From the NCBI RefSeq assembly GCF_008064635.1, contig NZ_VRYZ01000004.1, forward strand, positions 434,001-498,000: a stretch of 64,000 nucleotides of DNA, in the 5' to 3' direction. The translations under genes were made by a program, and so were the position numbers. Under the pieces are notes generated by a model. The model did no database searches. It was not told the DNA's origin and was given only the letters and a program-made list of their open reading frames with translations. Source of the stretch: Parahaliea aestuarii (GTDB taxonomy: Bacteria > Pseudomonadota > Gammaproteobacteria > Pseudomonadales > Halieaceae). Of the stretch, positions 1 through 8,592 are shown in pieces; positions within the stretch are counted from its first letter, which is position 1; the number at the start of each line of letters is the position of its first letter.

Positions 1-624
1 TTTCATCCAGGCCTCAAAACCGCGGTGAATTCTCTCCGCGTCCCAGCCGTCGGCAAAATTGGTCCAGGCGGCGCCGGGGCGCACACAGGTGACGCCGATA
101 CCGTCGCGCTGCACTTCCTGGCGCAGGTCGCGGGTAAAGCGTTCCACCGCCGCCTTGGTGGAGGCGTAAATCGACAGGTGGGACATCTCGTCGTAGTGCC
201 AGGCGCTGGCGGAGGAGATGTTCACGATCCGCGCATTGGGTCGCCCCCGCAGCAGGGGGATGGCCGCCTTGCAACAGAATACGGTGCCGAGGAAGTTGGT
301 GTTCACCTGCTGAATGACTTCGCTTTCATCCAGGTCGTCTACCGCTCCGGGGCGGGCCATGCCGGCGTTATTCACCAGGCCGTCAATGGGCCCGGACAGG
401 TCGGCGAAGCCGCGGCGGATGGCGTCAGGGTCGGCCACATCGCAGACCACTCCCGCCGCACAATCGGTACCGAGGGCGGCGACTGCGTCGTCCAGTGCCG
501 CCTGGCGCCGCCCCAGCAGGGTCACCCGTGCGCCATTCCCCACCAGTTCCCGGGCGATGGCCAGGCCAAAGCCACTACCGCCGCCAGTGACAACGATATG
601 CTGTCCTTGCAGGTTGTCCGTCAT
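1..624 (-). CDS. Short-chain dehydrogenase/reductase, 3' end cut by window edge
   Basis: This is the N-terminal 208 codons of a classical SDR; the stop lies outside the window. The Rossmann nucleotide-binding glycine motif GGGSGFG is near residue 14, an NNAG motif follows mid-protein, and the catalytic Tyr/Lys pair is in YASTK, preceded by the serine of NISSAS. It would oxidise or reduce an alcohol/ketone with NAD(P)H; the substrate cannot be read from sequence. The ATG overlaps the stop of the upstream aldehyde dehydrogenase by 4 bp (ATGA), so the two are translationally coupled. It is the third gene of a minus-strand operon whose other members are also dehydrogenases, pointing to stepwise alcohol/aldehyde oxidation. 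Confidence 0.88.
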   Translation of the reverse strand, partial: MTDNLQGQHIVVTGGGSGFGLAIARELVGNGARVTLLGRRQAALDDAVAALGTDCAAGVVCDVADPDAIRRGFADLSGPIDGLVNNAGMARPGAVDDLDESEVIQQVNTNFLGTVFCCKAAIPLLRGRPNARIVNISSASAWHYDEMSHLSIYASTKAAVERFTRDLRQEVQRDGIGVTCVRPGAAWTNFADGWDAERIHRGFEAWMK

Positions 625-2084
625 ACTCCCACCGCGATGGTCTTGGTTTCCAGGTACTCCTCAAAACCTTCAGGGCCCATTTCCCGCCCTACGCCGCTCT
701 GCTTGTAGCCACCAAAGGGCGCATCGGCCGCATAGAAATTGCCGCCATTGACGCACACCGTACCGCTGCGCAGGCGCCGCGCCACGCTCAGGGCGCGGGC
801 CTCGTCGGCGGACCACACGCCGGCGGACAGGCCGTAGTCGGAGTCGTTGGCAATGCGGATTGCGTCTTCTTCGTCGTCGTAGGCAATCACCGCCAGCACC
901 GGCCCGAAGATCTCCTCGCGGGCGATGGTCATGTCGTTAGTGACATCCATAAACACCGTGGGCTCGACGTAGAAGCCTTTCTCGAGTTGTGCCGGCTTGC
1001 CGCCCCCCAGTAACAGGCGCGCGCCCTCGGCCTTTCCCTTCTCGATGTAAGCCAGCACGCGCTCGCGCTGCTTGGCGTTGACCAGCGCTCCCATAATCTG
1101 GCTGTCCGAGGAAGGATCCCCGTATTCGATAAAAGTGAAATAGGTTTTCAACAGCTCCTCCACCTCCGCCTGGCGGCTGCGCGGGATCAGCAGGCGGGTC
1201 TGGATGGCGCAGCCCTGGCCGGCGTGAAAGCACACCCCCAGGGCGCTGAGCAGGCTCTGGCTGAGATCGGCATCATCCAGCATGATGTTGGCCGACTTGC
1301 CGCCGAGTTCCAGGAAGACCTTTTTCACCGTCTGTGCGGCCGTCGCCATAATGTGCTTGCCGACAGCGGTGGAACCAGTGAAGGACACCATGTCCACCCG
1401 CGGGTCGCTCACCAGTTGCTCGCCCACTTCCCGCGGGTCCGATGCAGTGACCACGTTAAAGACACCGGGGGGAATGTCGGTACACTCTTTCACCACGCGC
1501 CCCAGCAGGGTCGCCGCCCACGGCGTATCCGGCGCCGGCTTGAGCACTACGGTGCAACCGGCAGCGAGGGCCGGCACGCACTTGGCCAGGTTGATCTGCA
1601 GGGGCACGTTCCAGGGCGTAACGCAGGCGACGACGCCCACAGCCTCTTTCTCCACCAGGCGCCGGCTCTTCATGCCCATCATCTCGGACTCGCCGATATC
1701 GCGGCTCCACTGGAAGTTCGGCAGTTCCCCGATGGTGAAATCCATAAAGGAAATCGGCACTTCGCACTGGGGGCCGCCGCTGCCACAGATACCCAGCGGC
1801 GAACCGGTTTCAGCGGCGATCTGCGCCTTGAAATCCTCCAGCCCGTCCAGCAGGCCCGCTTTCAGCTGCTTCAGACATTCCAGACGGAATGCATGATTGG
1901 TGGGCCAATCGGTGGTATCGAAGGCGCGACGGGCAGCGGCGATGGCGCGCTCCATATCTTCCGGTGTTGCATCGGCCACCTGCCCCATCACTTCTTCAGT
2001 GGCCGGGTTCAGGTTCGGGTACACGCGGCCAGCGCTGGCCTCGCACAGTTCGCCGTCGATAAACAGTCGTGATTCGGGATTCAT
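621..2084 (-). CDS. NAD(P)-dependent aldehyde dehydrogenase (ALDH superfamily)
   Basis: The 487-residue length is normal for the ALDH superfamily. It oxidises an aldehyde to the acid with NAD(P). The catalytic general-base Glu is E259 in the LELGGKSA motif and the nucleophile Cys is C292 in GQGCA. The cofactor-binding TPWNVPL stretch (157-163) and FTGST (235-239) are intact. The start is supported by AGGAG five bases upstream of the ATG; that Shine-Dalgarno overlaps the stop of the preceding oxidoreductase. Downstream it overlaps an SDR by 4 bp. Substrate unknown; the neighbourhood of steroid-type enzymes suggests a side-chain or ring aldehyde, which is inference. Confidence 0.93.
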   Translation of the reverse strand: MNPESRLFIDGELCEASAGRVYPNLNPATEEVMGQVADATPEDMERAIAAARRAFDTTDWPTNHAFRLECLKQLKAGLLDGLEDFKAQIAAETGSPLGICGSGGPQCEVPISFMDFTIGELPNFQWSRDIGESEMMGMKSRRLVEKEAVGVVACVTPWNVPLQINLAKCVPALAAGCTVVLKPAPDTPWAATLLGRVVKECTDIPPGVFNVVTASDPREVGEQLVSDPRVDMVSFTGSTAVGKHIMATAAQTVKKVFLELGGKSANIMLDDADLSQSLLSALGVCFHAGQGCAIQTRLLIPRSRQAEVEELLKTYFTFIEYGDPSSDSQIMGALVNAKQRERVLAYIEKGKAEGARLLLGGGKPAQLEKGFYVEPTVFMDVTNDMTIAREEIFGPVLAVIAYDDEEDAIRIANDSDYGLSAGVWSADEARALSVARRLRSGTVCVNGGNFYAADAPFGGYKQSGVGREMGPEGFEEYLETKTIAVGV

Positions 2085-2092
2085 TGCAACTC

Positions 2093-2950
2093 CTAGGCCT
2101 TGTTCATAAACAGGTCGTAGACCACTTCCCGCAGTCGCGCGGTAGAGGGCAGGCTCACCCCCAGCTCCTCAGCCGAGGACAGCGCACAGTCGAGATCTTT
2201 TTCTCCGAGGCGGCCGAAGGGGCCGAAGATGGCGGCCATTTCCTCTTCCGTGCAGCCAGCCGCGAGGGCATTGCGGTTGCTGACAAACCTGTGCATGGAC
2301 TCGTTCACCACACCGTTGGACAGACCCACCTCGCGTAGCACATCCACCGACAGACCACCGGCCTCCGCCAGTCGGCAGGCTTCCGACATGGCCATGAACT
2401 CGGCATAGGTCATCAGGTTATTGCACAGTTTGAGCAGCATGCCGGCGCCGAGCTCGCCGGCGTGGACGATACGCTCGCCGGAAGTTTCAAACACCGGTGT
2501 CGCGCGGGCAACTTCGTCGGCAGTACCACCCACCATGTAGCACAGGGTCCCCGCCTCGGCGCCGGTGGGTCCGCCGGTGATACCGGCATCGATCAAACTG
2601 ATCCTGGCGGTCCGGCAGTCTGCGCCCCAGCGCTGCAGCGCCGCCCGGCTGACGGTACTGTGAATGGCAATCAGGGTACCGGGAGCGGCGTTGGCGATCA
2701 GTCCACCCTCGCCGTAAAGCAATTCTTCGACCTGGTGGTCATCACGCACGCAGATGCCAATGTGCTGGCAACGGGAGGCCAGCTCGCCCGGACTGGCGCA
2801 GGCAGTTGCCCCCTTATCCACCAGCTCCTGCACTGCGGCGTCAACCACGTCGTAGACGAAAGTCTGCCATGGCCCCTGCAGCAGGCGCACCGCGCTGGGT
2901 TTTCCGATGCTGCCGAGACCGATGTAACCGGCGCTGGAAAGTGCGGACAT
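2093..2950 (-). CDS. 3-hydroxyisobutyrate dehydrogenase-family NAD(P) oxidoreductase
   Basis: A 285-residue beta-hydroxyacid dehydrogenase. The N-terminal GxGxxG fingerprint is G11-L-G-S-I-G16, the substrate-binding DAGITGGPTGAEAG segment (121-134) corresponds to the family DxxVSGG motif, and the catalytic lysine is K174 with N177-N178 (K-x2-NN). It would oxidise a beta-hydroxyacid or reduce a semialdehyde. A strong GGAGGAGA lies about eight bases before the ATG. It is first in the minus-strand operon with ALDH and SDR and is divergent from the Rieske oxygenase; the 158-bp gap between them holds the double-MarR-type operator. Nothing in the sequence fixes the substrate. Confidence 0.88.
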   Translation of the reverse strand: MSALSSAGYIGLGSIGKPSAVRLLQGPWQTFVYDVVDAAVQELVDKGATACASPGELASRCQHIGICVRDDHQVEELLYGEGGLIANAAPGTLIAIHSTVSRAALQRWGADCRTARISLIDAGITGGPTGAEAGTLCYMVGGTADEVARATPVFETSGERIVHAGELGAGMLLKLCNNLMTYAEFMAMSEACRLAEAGGLSVDVLREVGLSNGVVNESMHRFVSNRNALAAGCTEEEMAAIFGPFGRLGEKDLDCALSSAEELGVSLPSTARLREVVYDLFMNKA

Positions 2951-3030
2951 GATTATTATCTCCTCCAGTCAGGGCCGGCGGCATCGACACCGCCAGCATT
3001 CGGGCATGTTACGAGCGGGCTTCGAGTTTT

Positions 3031-3070
3031 GTCAATTATATTTGACCATTAGTCAATTGGTATTTACTAT
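3031..3070 (+). promoter_or_regulatory. Rieske-gene promoter overlapped by a TTGAC/GTCAA operator
   Basis: TTGACC (3042-3047) and TACTAT (3065-3070) form a sigma70-like promoter with a 17-bp spacer. TTGAC-N5-GTCAA (3042-3056) is a perfect inverted repeat covering the -35 box, with a further GTCAA half site at 3031. The 38 bp 3031-3068 match 32/38 positions with the promoter of the double-MarR regulator at 19436-19473, including the half-site and -35/-10 spacing, which argues for shared control. Confidence 0.72.
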
Positions 3071-3108
3071 ATACCCGATAATGAACCCAGACACACTCAG
3101 GATCCCCC

Positions 3109-4074
3109 ATGACTGAACGCCTCTCCATGCCCATTCCCTGCGGCTGGTTCGTGGTCGCCTACGCCGACGAGATCGCTGTCGGCCAGTCCCGCCCCCTCAC
3201 CTACTTCGGCCGCGAACTGGTGCTGTTTCGCACCGAGAGCGGTAAAGCCGCCCTACTCGATGCCTACTGCCCACACCTGGGCGCCCACCTGGGCTACGGC
3301 ATCCACGGCAGCAGCGGCGGCGGCCGCATCGAAGGCGAAACCATCGTCTGCCCCTTCCACGCCTGGAAGTTCAACCCCGAAGGCGAAGTGAAGGAAATTC
3401 CCTACGCGAAAAACATTCCGCCCAGGGTGAGGGACAAGCCCTGCCTGCAGGCCTATCACATCGTGGAGACCAACCAGGTCATCTACGCCTGGTTCCACCC
3501 CGAGGATATTGCCCCGCTGTGGCAGCCGGAGACCTTTCCCGAAGCCGACAGCGACGACTGGGCGCCCCTCAAACGTTTCGAGTGGACCATCCATACCACC
3601 TGCCAGGAGATGGCCGAGAACGGCTTCGACTCCGCCCACTTCCGCTATGTGCACCAGACCGGGACCTTTCCCGAATCGGACATCAACTTCAGCGATCACG
3701 TCAGCCAGACCGTACAGCGCGCAGACCTGGAAACACCGCGGGGCACGGTAAAGGGCAGCATCACGTCCCGCGGTGTCGGCCCCGGCCAGGGCTTTACCCG
3801 CTTTGAGGGAATCGCCAACACCATGCTGTTTGGTCAGGTCACCCCTGTGGACGCCGGAACGGTGCATGTGCGCTTCGCCTTCACCCAGCCCAAGGTCAAC
3901 GGCGAAGTGGTCGAGGGCGGCGTCAATGCGGCCATCGTGGCGGATATCTGCAAACAGGTGTCGGAGGACATCCCCATCTGGGAGCACAAGATCTACCGCG
4001 ACCAACCCATACTTTGCGACGGCGACGGTCCCATCAGCCGCTTCCGCCGCTGGTATTCACAGTTCTACGCCTGA
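3109..4074 (+). CDS. Rieske non-heme iron oxygenase (KshA/DAF-36/SdmA-like)
   Basis: The 321-residue protein has an N-terminal Rieske [2Fe-2S] domain with ligands C54, H56, C81 and H84 (CPHLG ... CPFHAWKF). The C-terminal catalytic domain carries the mononuclear iron site N171-x2-D174-x2-H177-x4-H182. It would insert oxygen into, or desaturate, a hydrophobic substrate using electrons from a separate reductase that is not in this window. The architecture matches steroid-acting Rieske enzymes (KshA, cholesterol 7-desaturase, the bacterial sterol C-4 demethylase SdmA) rather than two-subunit aromatic dioxygenases, as no beta subunit is adjacent. It is a single-gene unit behind the TTGAC operator. 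Sterol C-4 or ring hydroxylation is inferred from context with CYP51 and cycloisomerase genes. Confidence 0.85.
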   Translation: MTERLSMPIPCGWFVVAYADEIAVGQSRPLTYFGRELVLFRTESGKAALLDAYCPHLGAHLGYGIHGSSGGGRIEGETIVCPFHAWKFNPEGEVKEIPYAKNIPPRVRDKPCLQAYHIVETNQVIYAWFHPEDIAPLWQPETFPEADSDDWAPLKRFEWTIHTTCQEMAENGFDSAHFRYVHQTGTFPESDINFSDHVSQTVQRADLETPRGTVKGSITSRGVGPGQGFTRFEGIANTMLFGQVTPVDAGTVHVRFAFTQPKVNGEVVEGGVNAAIVADICKQVSEDIPIWEHKIYRDQPILCDGDGPISRFRRWYSQFYA

Positions 4075-4083
4075 CACCCGGGA

Positions 4084-5160
4084 TCACGCCGGCAGAAATT
4101 CGCCGGCACCCACATCCAGGCAGTGCTGCAGGTGGCGCTGGATCATCAACTGGAACATGGCGTCGCCGCGCTCGTCGGCGGAACTGAAACTGGCGCCGAG
4201 AATGGTGATCAGCAAACCGTGCATGGCGTATTCCCGGTACTGGGCCCAGCACTCCACAAAGGGCAGGTCGACCCCGTCCTGCGCCAGCCAGTCGCAGTAG
4301 CTGGCCACCAGTTCACCCTCCCAGGCGCGGCGGTCAGCGGTATCCACGCTGCCGCCGAGAAAGTAAGCCGCGTCAGTCAGTACGCTGGATTCACTCACCG
4401 TCTGCCAGTCCACCACCGTGGCCCGCTGCGAACCAAACAGCAGGTTCTCGGCGCGGAAGTCACCGTGGACCAGGGTCTTGGGGCCCTGCAGGCGTACCGT
4501 GAAGTGGGCGGCGTGCTGCACAAAGCGCTCACCGAAGGCCAGACAGGCCGGCGACAGGCCGGCGCCGAAGCGGTCGACAAACCCGGGCCAGCTCTGCTCC
4601 AGCAGGGCCTGCCCGAAGGCGCCGCCATCATCTCTCGCAGCAGTCAGCACGTGGTCCAGGGCGGCGATGCTTTCGTCACCGTAGTAGGCCGCCGCCAGCC
4701 GGGCCACCTCGCGCAGCGCCATTTCCGCCTGACGCCGAGAGGCGCCTTCGAGGTTGCTGCCGGGACGCGCGTCCACAAGGTCCTCCATCAACAGCAGAAA
4801 CCCGGTGCGGCAATCGCTGATTTCAGACGCGTAGATGCGCGGGGTGCGCATCGATGTACCGCCGGCGAGGTGGCGGTAGAACATCACTTCGTTGTAGTAG
4901 GCACCGCCAGCGCCGGCCATTTCCCTGGCTTTCGGGTCTTCGGCCGGCAGCTTTGCAATCAGGGTCGTGGGCGCACCGCCCTGCTCACCGGCGTAGCGCA
5001 GGGAAAGCCGGGCATTACTGCCCATCTTGCCGTGCCCGATGAGGGTGGCATCCACCGCCGTCACTTCGCCTTCGGCAAGCACGCCATCAGCGAGCAGATA
5101 GTCAGTCAATCGCTGCGGCGTCAGCGCCTCCGGTGTTTGCGGAAAGTCACCTGTGGACAT
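4084..5160 (-). CDS. APH-family phosphotransferase (choline/ecdysteroid kinase-like fold)
   Basis: A 358-residue protein-kinase-like small-molecule phosphotransferase. The catalytic Brenner motif is H232-G-D-F-R-A-E-N239, with D234 as base and N239 as metal ligand. The metal-binding DWQ follows at D251, and the ATP-binding lysine is probably K70 in LIAKLP. The family phosphorylates hydroxyl groups of aminoglycosides, choline or, in the insect branch, ecdysteroids; bacterial members often sit with acyl-CoA or steroid catabolic genes. GGGG lies six bases before the ATG. It converges with the Rieske gene with a 9-bp gap and is divergent from the LLM gene at 5286. Substrate unknown; a hydroxylated sterol is a reasonable guess only. 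Confidence 0.85.
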   Translation of the reverse strand: MSTGDFPQTPEALTPQRLTDYLLADGVLAEGEVTAVDATLIGHGKMGSNARLSLRYAGEQGGAPTTLIAKLPAEDPKAREMAGAGGAYYNEVMFYRHLAGGTSMRTPRIYASEISDCRTGFLLLMEDLVDARPGSNLEGASRRQAEMALREVARLAAAYYGDESIAALDHVLTAARDDGGAFGQALLEQSWPGFVDRFGAGLSPACLAFGERFVQHAAHFTVRLQGPKTLVHGDFRAENLLFGSQRATVVDWQTVSESSVLTDAAYFLGGSVDTADRRAWEGELVASYCDWLAQDGVDLPFVECWAQYREYAMHGLLITILGASFSSADERGDAMFQLMIQRHLQHCLDVGAGEFLPA

Positions 5161-5285
5161 CTTCTACCCCTTGTTATTGTTTATTGAACTGTAATGCCAA
5201 CGAAAAAATGACACACTTACATTTCTTTTGAAAGGTTTTTGGCTAGAATGGGCGCACTCATTTGCAAAGCCATGCGAGGAAACAA

Positions 5286-6341
5286 ATGGACAATGCGGCA
5301 TTCCCGGAACTGAGCTGCTACCTGCTGCCGGGCCACACAACATCCCCCGCCGACGCCATCGCAGAGGCACAACAGGCCGAAGCACTCGGCCTGGGCCGGG
5401 TGTGGCTGTCGGAGCGCTTCGACGTCAAAGATGCCGGCGTCATCTGCGCCGCCGCCCTGGCGACAACACAGCGAATCCGGGTTGCCACCGCCGCCACCAA
5501 CTTGCACACCCGCCATCCCATGGTGCTCGCCACCATGGGGGCCAGTCTGCACTACCTGTCCCATGGTCGCTTCGAGATGGGACTCAGCCGCGGGGTGGCC
5601 ATTCGCAACCAGCTGATGGGGCTCGACAATGTCAGCAACCAGCAGATTGTCGAAGGGGTGGAGCTTCTGCGCACACTGTGGCGCGGTGAGAAGGTGATGG
5701 GCTACCAGGGCGCCATGGGCAACCTGCCCTACCTCAACATGGGTGACTGGATGCAGGCGGAGATACCACTGCATTTCGTCGGCTTCGGCCCCACCAGCCT
5801 GCGTTTCGCCGGCGCCCACTTCGACGGCATCCACCTGCACACCTTCATCACCCCCCGCGGATTGCAGCGGGCCAGGGCACTGGTCTCCGAGGGCGCCGAA
5901 GCCGCGGGCCGCGACCCGGGCAAGATCAACATCCACGCCGTACTCGCCACCGCCTGCAGGCCCACACGGGAAGACTACCTGCGCAAACTGGTGGCGCGCA
6001 TGGCCACCTACATGCAGGCACCGGGCTATGCAGAACTGCTGATCGAGCTGAACGGCTGGGATACAGCGGTACTGGAAGCCTTCCGCGCCAGCGAGGTGGT
6101 AAAAAGCATTCCCGGTGGCATCGACAGTGTCGCCACACTGGAACAACTGGAAGAGATCAGTGAACTCATCCCCGCCGAATGGCTGCACGCAGCCACAGGC
6201 GAACCCGAAGATTGCGCCCGCGCCTGGCAACAGGAACTCGACAACGGCGCTGACGGGGTAGTGATTCACGGCTCAACCTCGGAGGAATTTACCCCGGTAC
6301 TGGACGCCTATCGCCGCTTGAGCGCCAATGCCGCAATGTAA
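5286..6341 (+). CDS. LLM-class flavin/F420-dependent oxidoreductase (TIGR03857-like)
   Basis: A luciferase-like TIM-barrel oxidoreductase of 351 residues. Family hallmarks include the AEALGLGRVWLSER strand near residue 30, the TQRIRVATAATNLHTRHP segment, and SHGRFEMGLSRG. Such enzymes bind FMN or F420 and carry out hydride transfer or monooxygenation. The ATG at 5286 is chosen because a purine-rich GAGGAA precedes it by about five bases. It leads a co-directional run (5286-10421) of two LLM enzymes, an unknown 432-residue protein, the cycloeucalenol cycloisomerase homologue and an NSDHL-like dehydrogenase, with gaps of 4-50 bp, so it is probably the first gene of that operon. Confidence 0.87.
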   Translation: MDNAAFPELSCYLLPGHTTSPADAIAEAQQAEALGLGRVWLSERFDVKDAGVICAAALATTQRIRVATAATNLHTRHPMVLATMGASLHYLSHGRFEMGLSRGVAIRNQLMGLDNVSNQQIVEGVELLRTLWRGEKVMGYQGAMGNLPYLNMGDWMQAEIPLHFVGFGPTSLRFAGAHFDGIHLHTFITPRGLQRARALVSEGAEAAGRDPGKINIHAVLATACRPTREDYLRKLVARMATYMQAPGYAELLIELNGWDTAVLEAFRASEVVKSIPGGIDSVATLEQLEEISELIPAEWLHAATGEPEDCARAWQQELDNGADGVVIHGSTSEEFTPVLDAYRRLSANAAM

Positions 6342-6391
6342 AAATCGCCCAATCACTCGACACCCGGGTACATAAGCATAAGGAGCCCGCA

Positions 6392-7690
6392 ATGCCGGCA
6401 AATACTGAACAGTCCAAAGTCTGTCAGTGGGACAGTCTGGACAAAGCAACCCTCGCCCACTTCGGGCGCGAAGTCATGCTCTGCAACCAGATTCACGATC
6501 GCGCACTCATGCCACTGATCGCCGTGCGCTGGAACGAAGCCCGTGTCACCCGCCAGGCACTCGACGAATGGATGGGCGCCAGCCCGGTCTACAACGCCCG
6601 CAACCGCGCCCTGCACAGCATGCAGGGCAACGGTGTGGACACCATCATGAAAGGTTTCCAGCTCGACATCGGCGCCCCCCACATGTGGCTCAAGTTTCAC
6701 TACGATGTCAGGGATGCCGACTACGGGCAGTTCTGGCTGACCAGCTGCGGCGCCTACAACCATGTACGCGCCCTTACCCAGGCAAACCCGGCGGCCGAGA
6801 CACAGATCTGCGTACACATGGAGGACCCGACCTTTGACGCCACGGTGATGGCGGTCAATGCCGGCGCCCGCTGTCGGCCGGTATTTCGCCCGCCCCACGG
6901 CGGGGACATTCCCGCCGAGGGGCCCTGCCGTTGGGAAGTGGCCATCGAACCCGGCGACCAGATTGAAGCGGTACAGTTTGGCACCTTTACAGACGCCGTC
7001 CGCAGTTCCCGCGCCGGCCAGTTCCAGTTCAGCGAAGGCCCGGCCTCAGATGATGGCATGGCCGACTACGCCGGGCCGTTCAAGCGCGATTTCACCCTGG
7101 AAGACCTGTGCTACAGCAAGCTGCTCACCCAGGTGAAGGAGTTCGCCCTGGATGTTCACCTGCTACAACGCGCCTCCTATCTCAGCCTGATGACGGACTA
7201 CGGCCCCGAGGTGGTAAGCGAACTCATTGCCGAACACTGCGCAGCGATGGCACCGGTCTACCAGGCTCGCCTGCGCCGCCTGTTCGGCATAGAGGGCGAA
7301 GACATGGACGCCATTTTGCGCCTGCTTCAGGTGGACCCTCACTTTGTTCCCGAATATACGGCGAGTAGAGTCGAACTGATCGACGCCCGTAACGGCCGCC
7401 TCTGGATTGGCGACTGCGCCGCTATCGATGACGGCCAGGTCCAGGGCGTACTCACCGACATACTGGCTGGCAAACCCAATGGCTTGCTGCAGATTGTCCA
7501 GGCGGCCAACCCGAGAGCCAGCGTTAGCGCGATCACCAGCGACCTGCCCCCGGGTGCAGTGTACGGCTTCCACATCAGCATCGATCCGACTGCGACTCCG
7601 GCACCGACCTCGCCCTGGGCGGAACTGGCCGGCATGAACGGCCTGCTGGAAGCCGACCTGTCCCGTCACATCTATCACTACGAGGATTAA
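6392..7690 (+). CDS. Uncharacterised 432-residue soluble protein between two LLM genes
   Basis: I do not recognise this family. The protein has no signal peptide or membrane segment and reads as cytosolic. Conspicuous features are Trp/His-rich stretches (MWLKFHYDV, FWLTSCGAYNHV), cysteine/histidine pairs in SCGAYNHV and QICVHMEDPTFDA that could bind metal or form a thiol active site, and a C-terminal half with a GDCAAIDDGQVQG segment. Codon use matches its neighbours. It begins 50 bp after the first LLM gene and ends 4 bp before the second, so it is surely co-expressed with both and with the sterol isomerase homologue downstream. A catalytic or substrate-binding role in the same pathway is inferred from this position alone. 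Confidence 0.8.
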   Translation: MPANTEQSKVCQWDSLDKATLAHFGREVMLCNQIHDRALMPLIAVRWNEARVTRQALDEWMGASPVYNARNRALHSMQGNGVDTIMKGFQLDIGAPHMWLKFHYDVRDADYGQFWLTSCGAYNHVRALTQANPAAETQICVHMEDPTFDATVMAVNAGARCRPVFRPPHGGDIPAEGPCRWEVAIEPGDQIEAVQFGTFTDAVRSSRAGQFQFSEGPASDDGMADYAGPFKRDFTLEDLCYSKLLTQVKEFALDVHLLQRASYLSLMTDYGPEVVSELIAEHCAAMAPVYQARLRRLFGIEGEDMDAILRLLQVDPHFVPEYTASRVELIDARNGRLWIGDCAAIDDGQVQGVLTDILAGKPNGLLQIVQAANPRASVSAITSDLPPGAVYGFHISIDPTATPAPTSPWAELAGMNGLLEADLSRHIYHYED

Positions 7691-7694
7691 GCCG

Positions 7695-8558
7695 ATGAAG
7701 CACTGGCAATGCATCGCCATGCTCGACATGAAGCAACTGCCGCGTCTGGCGCAGCACGCGGAGGAACTTGGCTTCGAGGGCATCAGCCTGGGCGAGCACC
7801 TGATCACCTTCTCGGAACAGTACGAGACCTACGATTACAGCAAGAACAGCATGATCCGCTGGTACCCAGAGACTCACTGGCCGGACCCCTGGGTACAGAT
7901 CGCCGCCCTGTCGCAGATCACCACACGCCTGCGCTTCCTGACCAGTGTTTACGTACTGCCGATGCACACCCCCTTCGATGTCGCCAAGTCGGTGTCTACC
8001 GCGGCCAATATCAGTGAGGGGCGCATTATTCTCGGCGCCGGCATCGGCTGGCAGAAAAGCGAATTTGAACTGGTTGGCCAGGACTTCCACACCCGCGGCC
8101 GACGCTGCGATGAAATGCTGGAAGTGATGCAGAAACTGTGGAGCGGCGAACCCGTCAGTCACGAGGGGGAGTTTTTCCGCTTCCCCAGTTTGCAGATGTC
8201 ACCCGGACTGGACCACCCGCTGCCTGTCTACATCGGCGGCTTCGCTGTCCCCGCCCTGCAGCGGGCCGCACGCCACGATGGCTGGATTGGCGGCCAGCAC
8301 GAAATGAGCGAGGTGGAAGCACTGGTGCCCGCCCTGCTGGACTGTCGCCGGGCCACCGGTGCCAGCACCGACGATTTTGAAATCTGCCTTGGCCTGTACG
8401 ACCCGAGCGAGTCCAACATGGCCCGCTGCGCGGAGCTTGGCGTCACCCAGTTGTACCGTCACGCCTTTTGCGACGAGAACGGCATGGCCAGCCGCATGAG
8501 CCTTGACGAGAAACTGCGGGACATGGAGCAGTTCGCCGAGCGCTATCTGGTTAACTGA
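7695..8558 (+). CDS. LLM-class flavin/F420-dependent oxidoreductase (TIGR03619-like)
   Basis: The 287-residue luciferase-like enzyme has a compact N-terminus typical of the TIGR03619 group: AEELGFEGISLGEH near residue 24, TRLRFLTSVYVLP, the cofactor-proximal SEGRIILGAGIGW, and the domain-closing PVYIGGFAVPALQRAARHDGW. It would use reduced F420 or FMN to reduce or oxygenate a cyclic or unsaturated substrate. It starts 4 bp after the unknown protein and is followed 34 bp later by the cycloisomerase homologue. The two later LLM genes at 52.3 and 53.2 kb are the same subtype, so the two halves of the window use related chemistry. Confidence 0.87.
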   Translation: MKHWQCIAMLDMKQLPRLAQHAEELGFEGISLGEHLITFSEQYETYDYSKNSMIRWYPETHWPDPWVQIAALSQITTRLRFLTSVYVLPMHTPFDVAKSVSTAANISEGRIILGAGIGWQKSEFELVGQDFHTRGRRCDEMLEVMQKLWSGEPVSHEGEFFRFPSLQMSPGLDHPLPVYIGGFAVPALQRAARHDGWIGGQHEMSEVEALVPALLDCRRATGASTDDFEICLGLYDPSESNMARCAELGVTQLYRHAFCDENGMASRMSLDEKLRDMEQFAERYLVN

Positions 8559-8592
8559 TTCCGCACGCCCAACATCGACTGCGAGTATTTTT

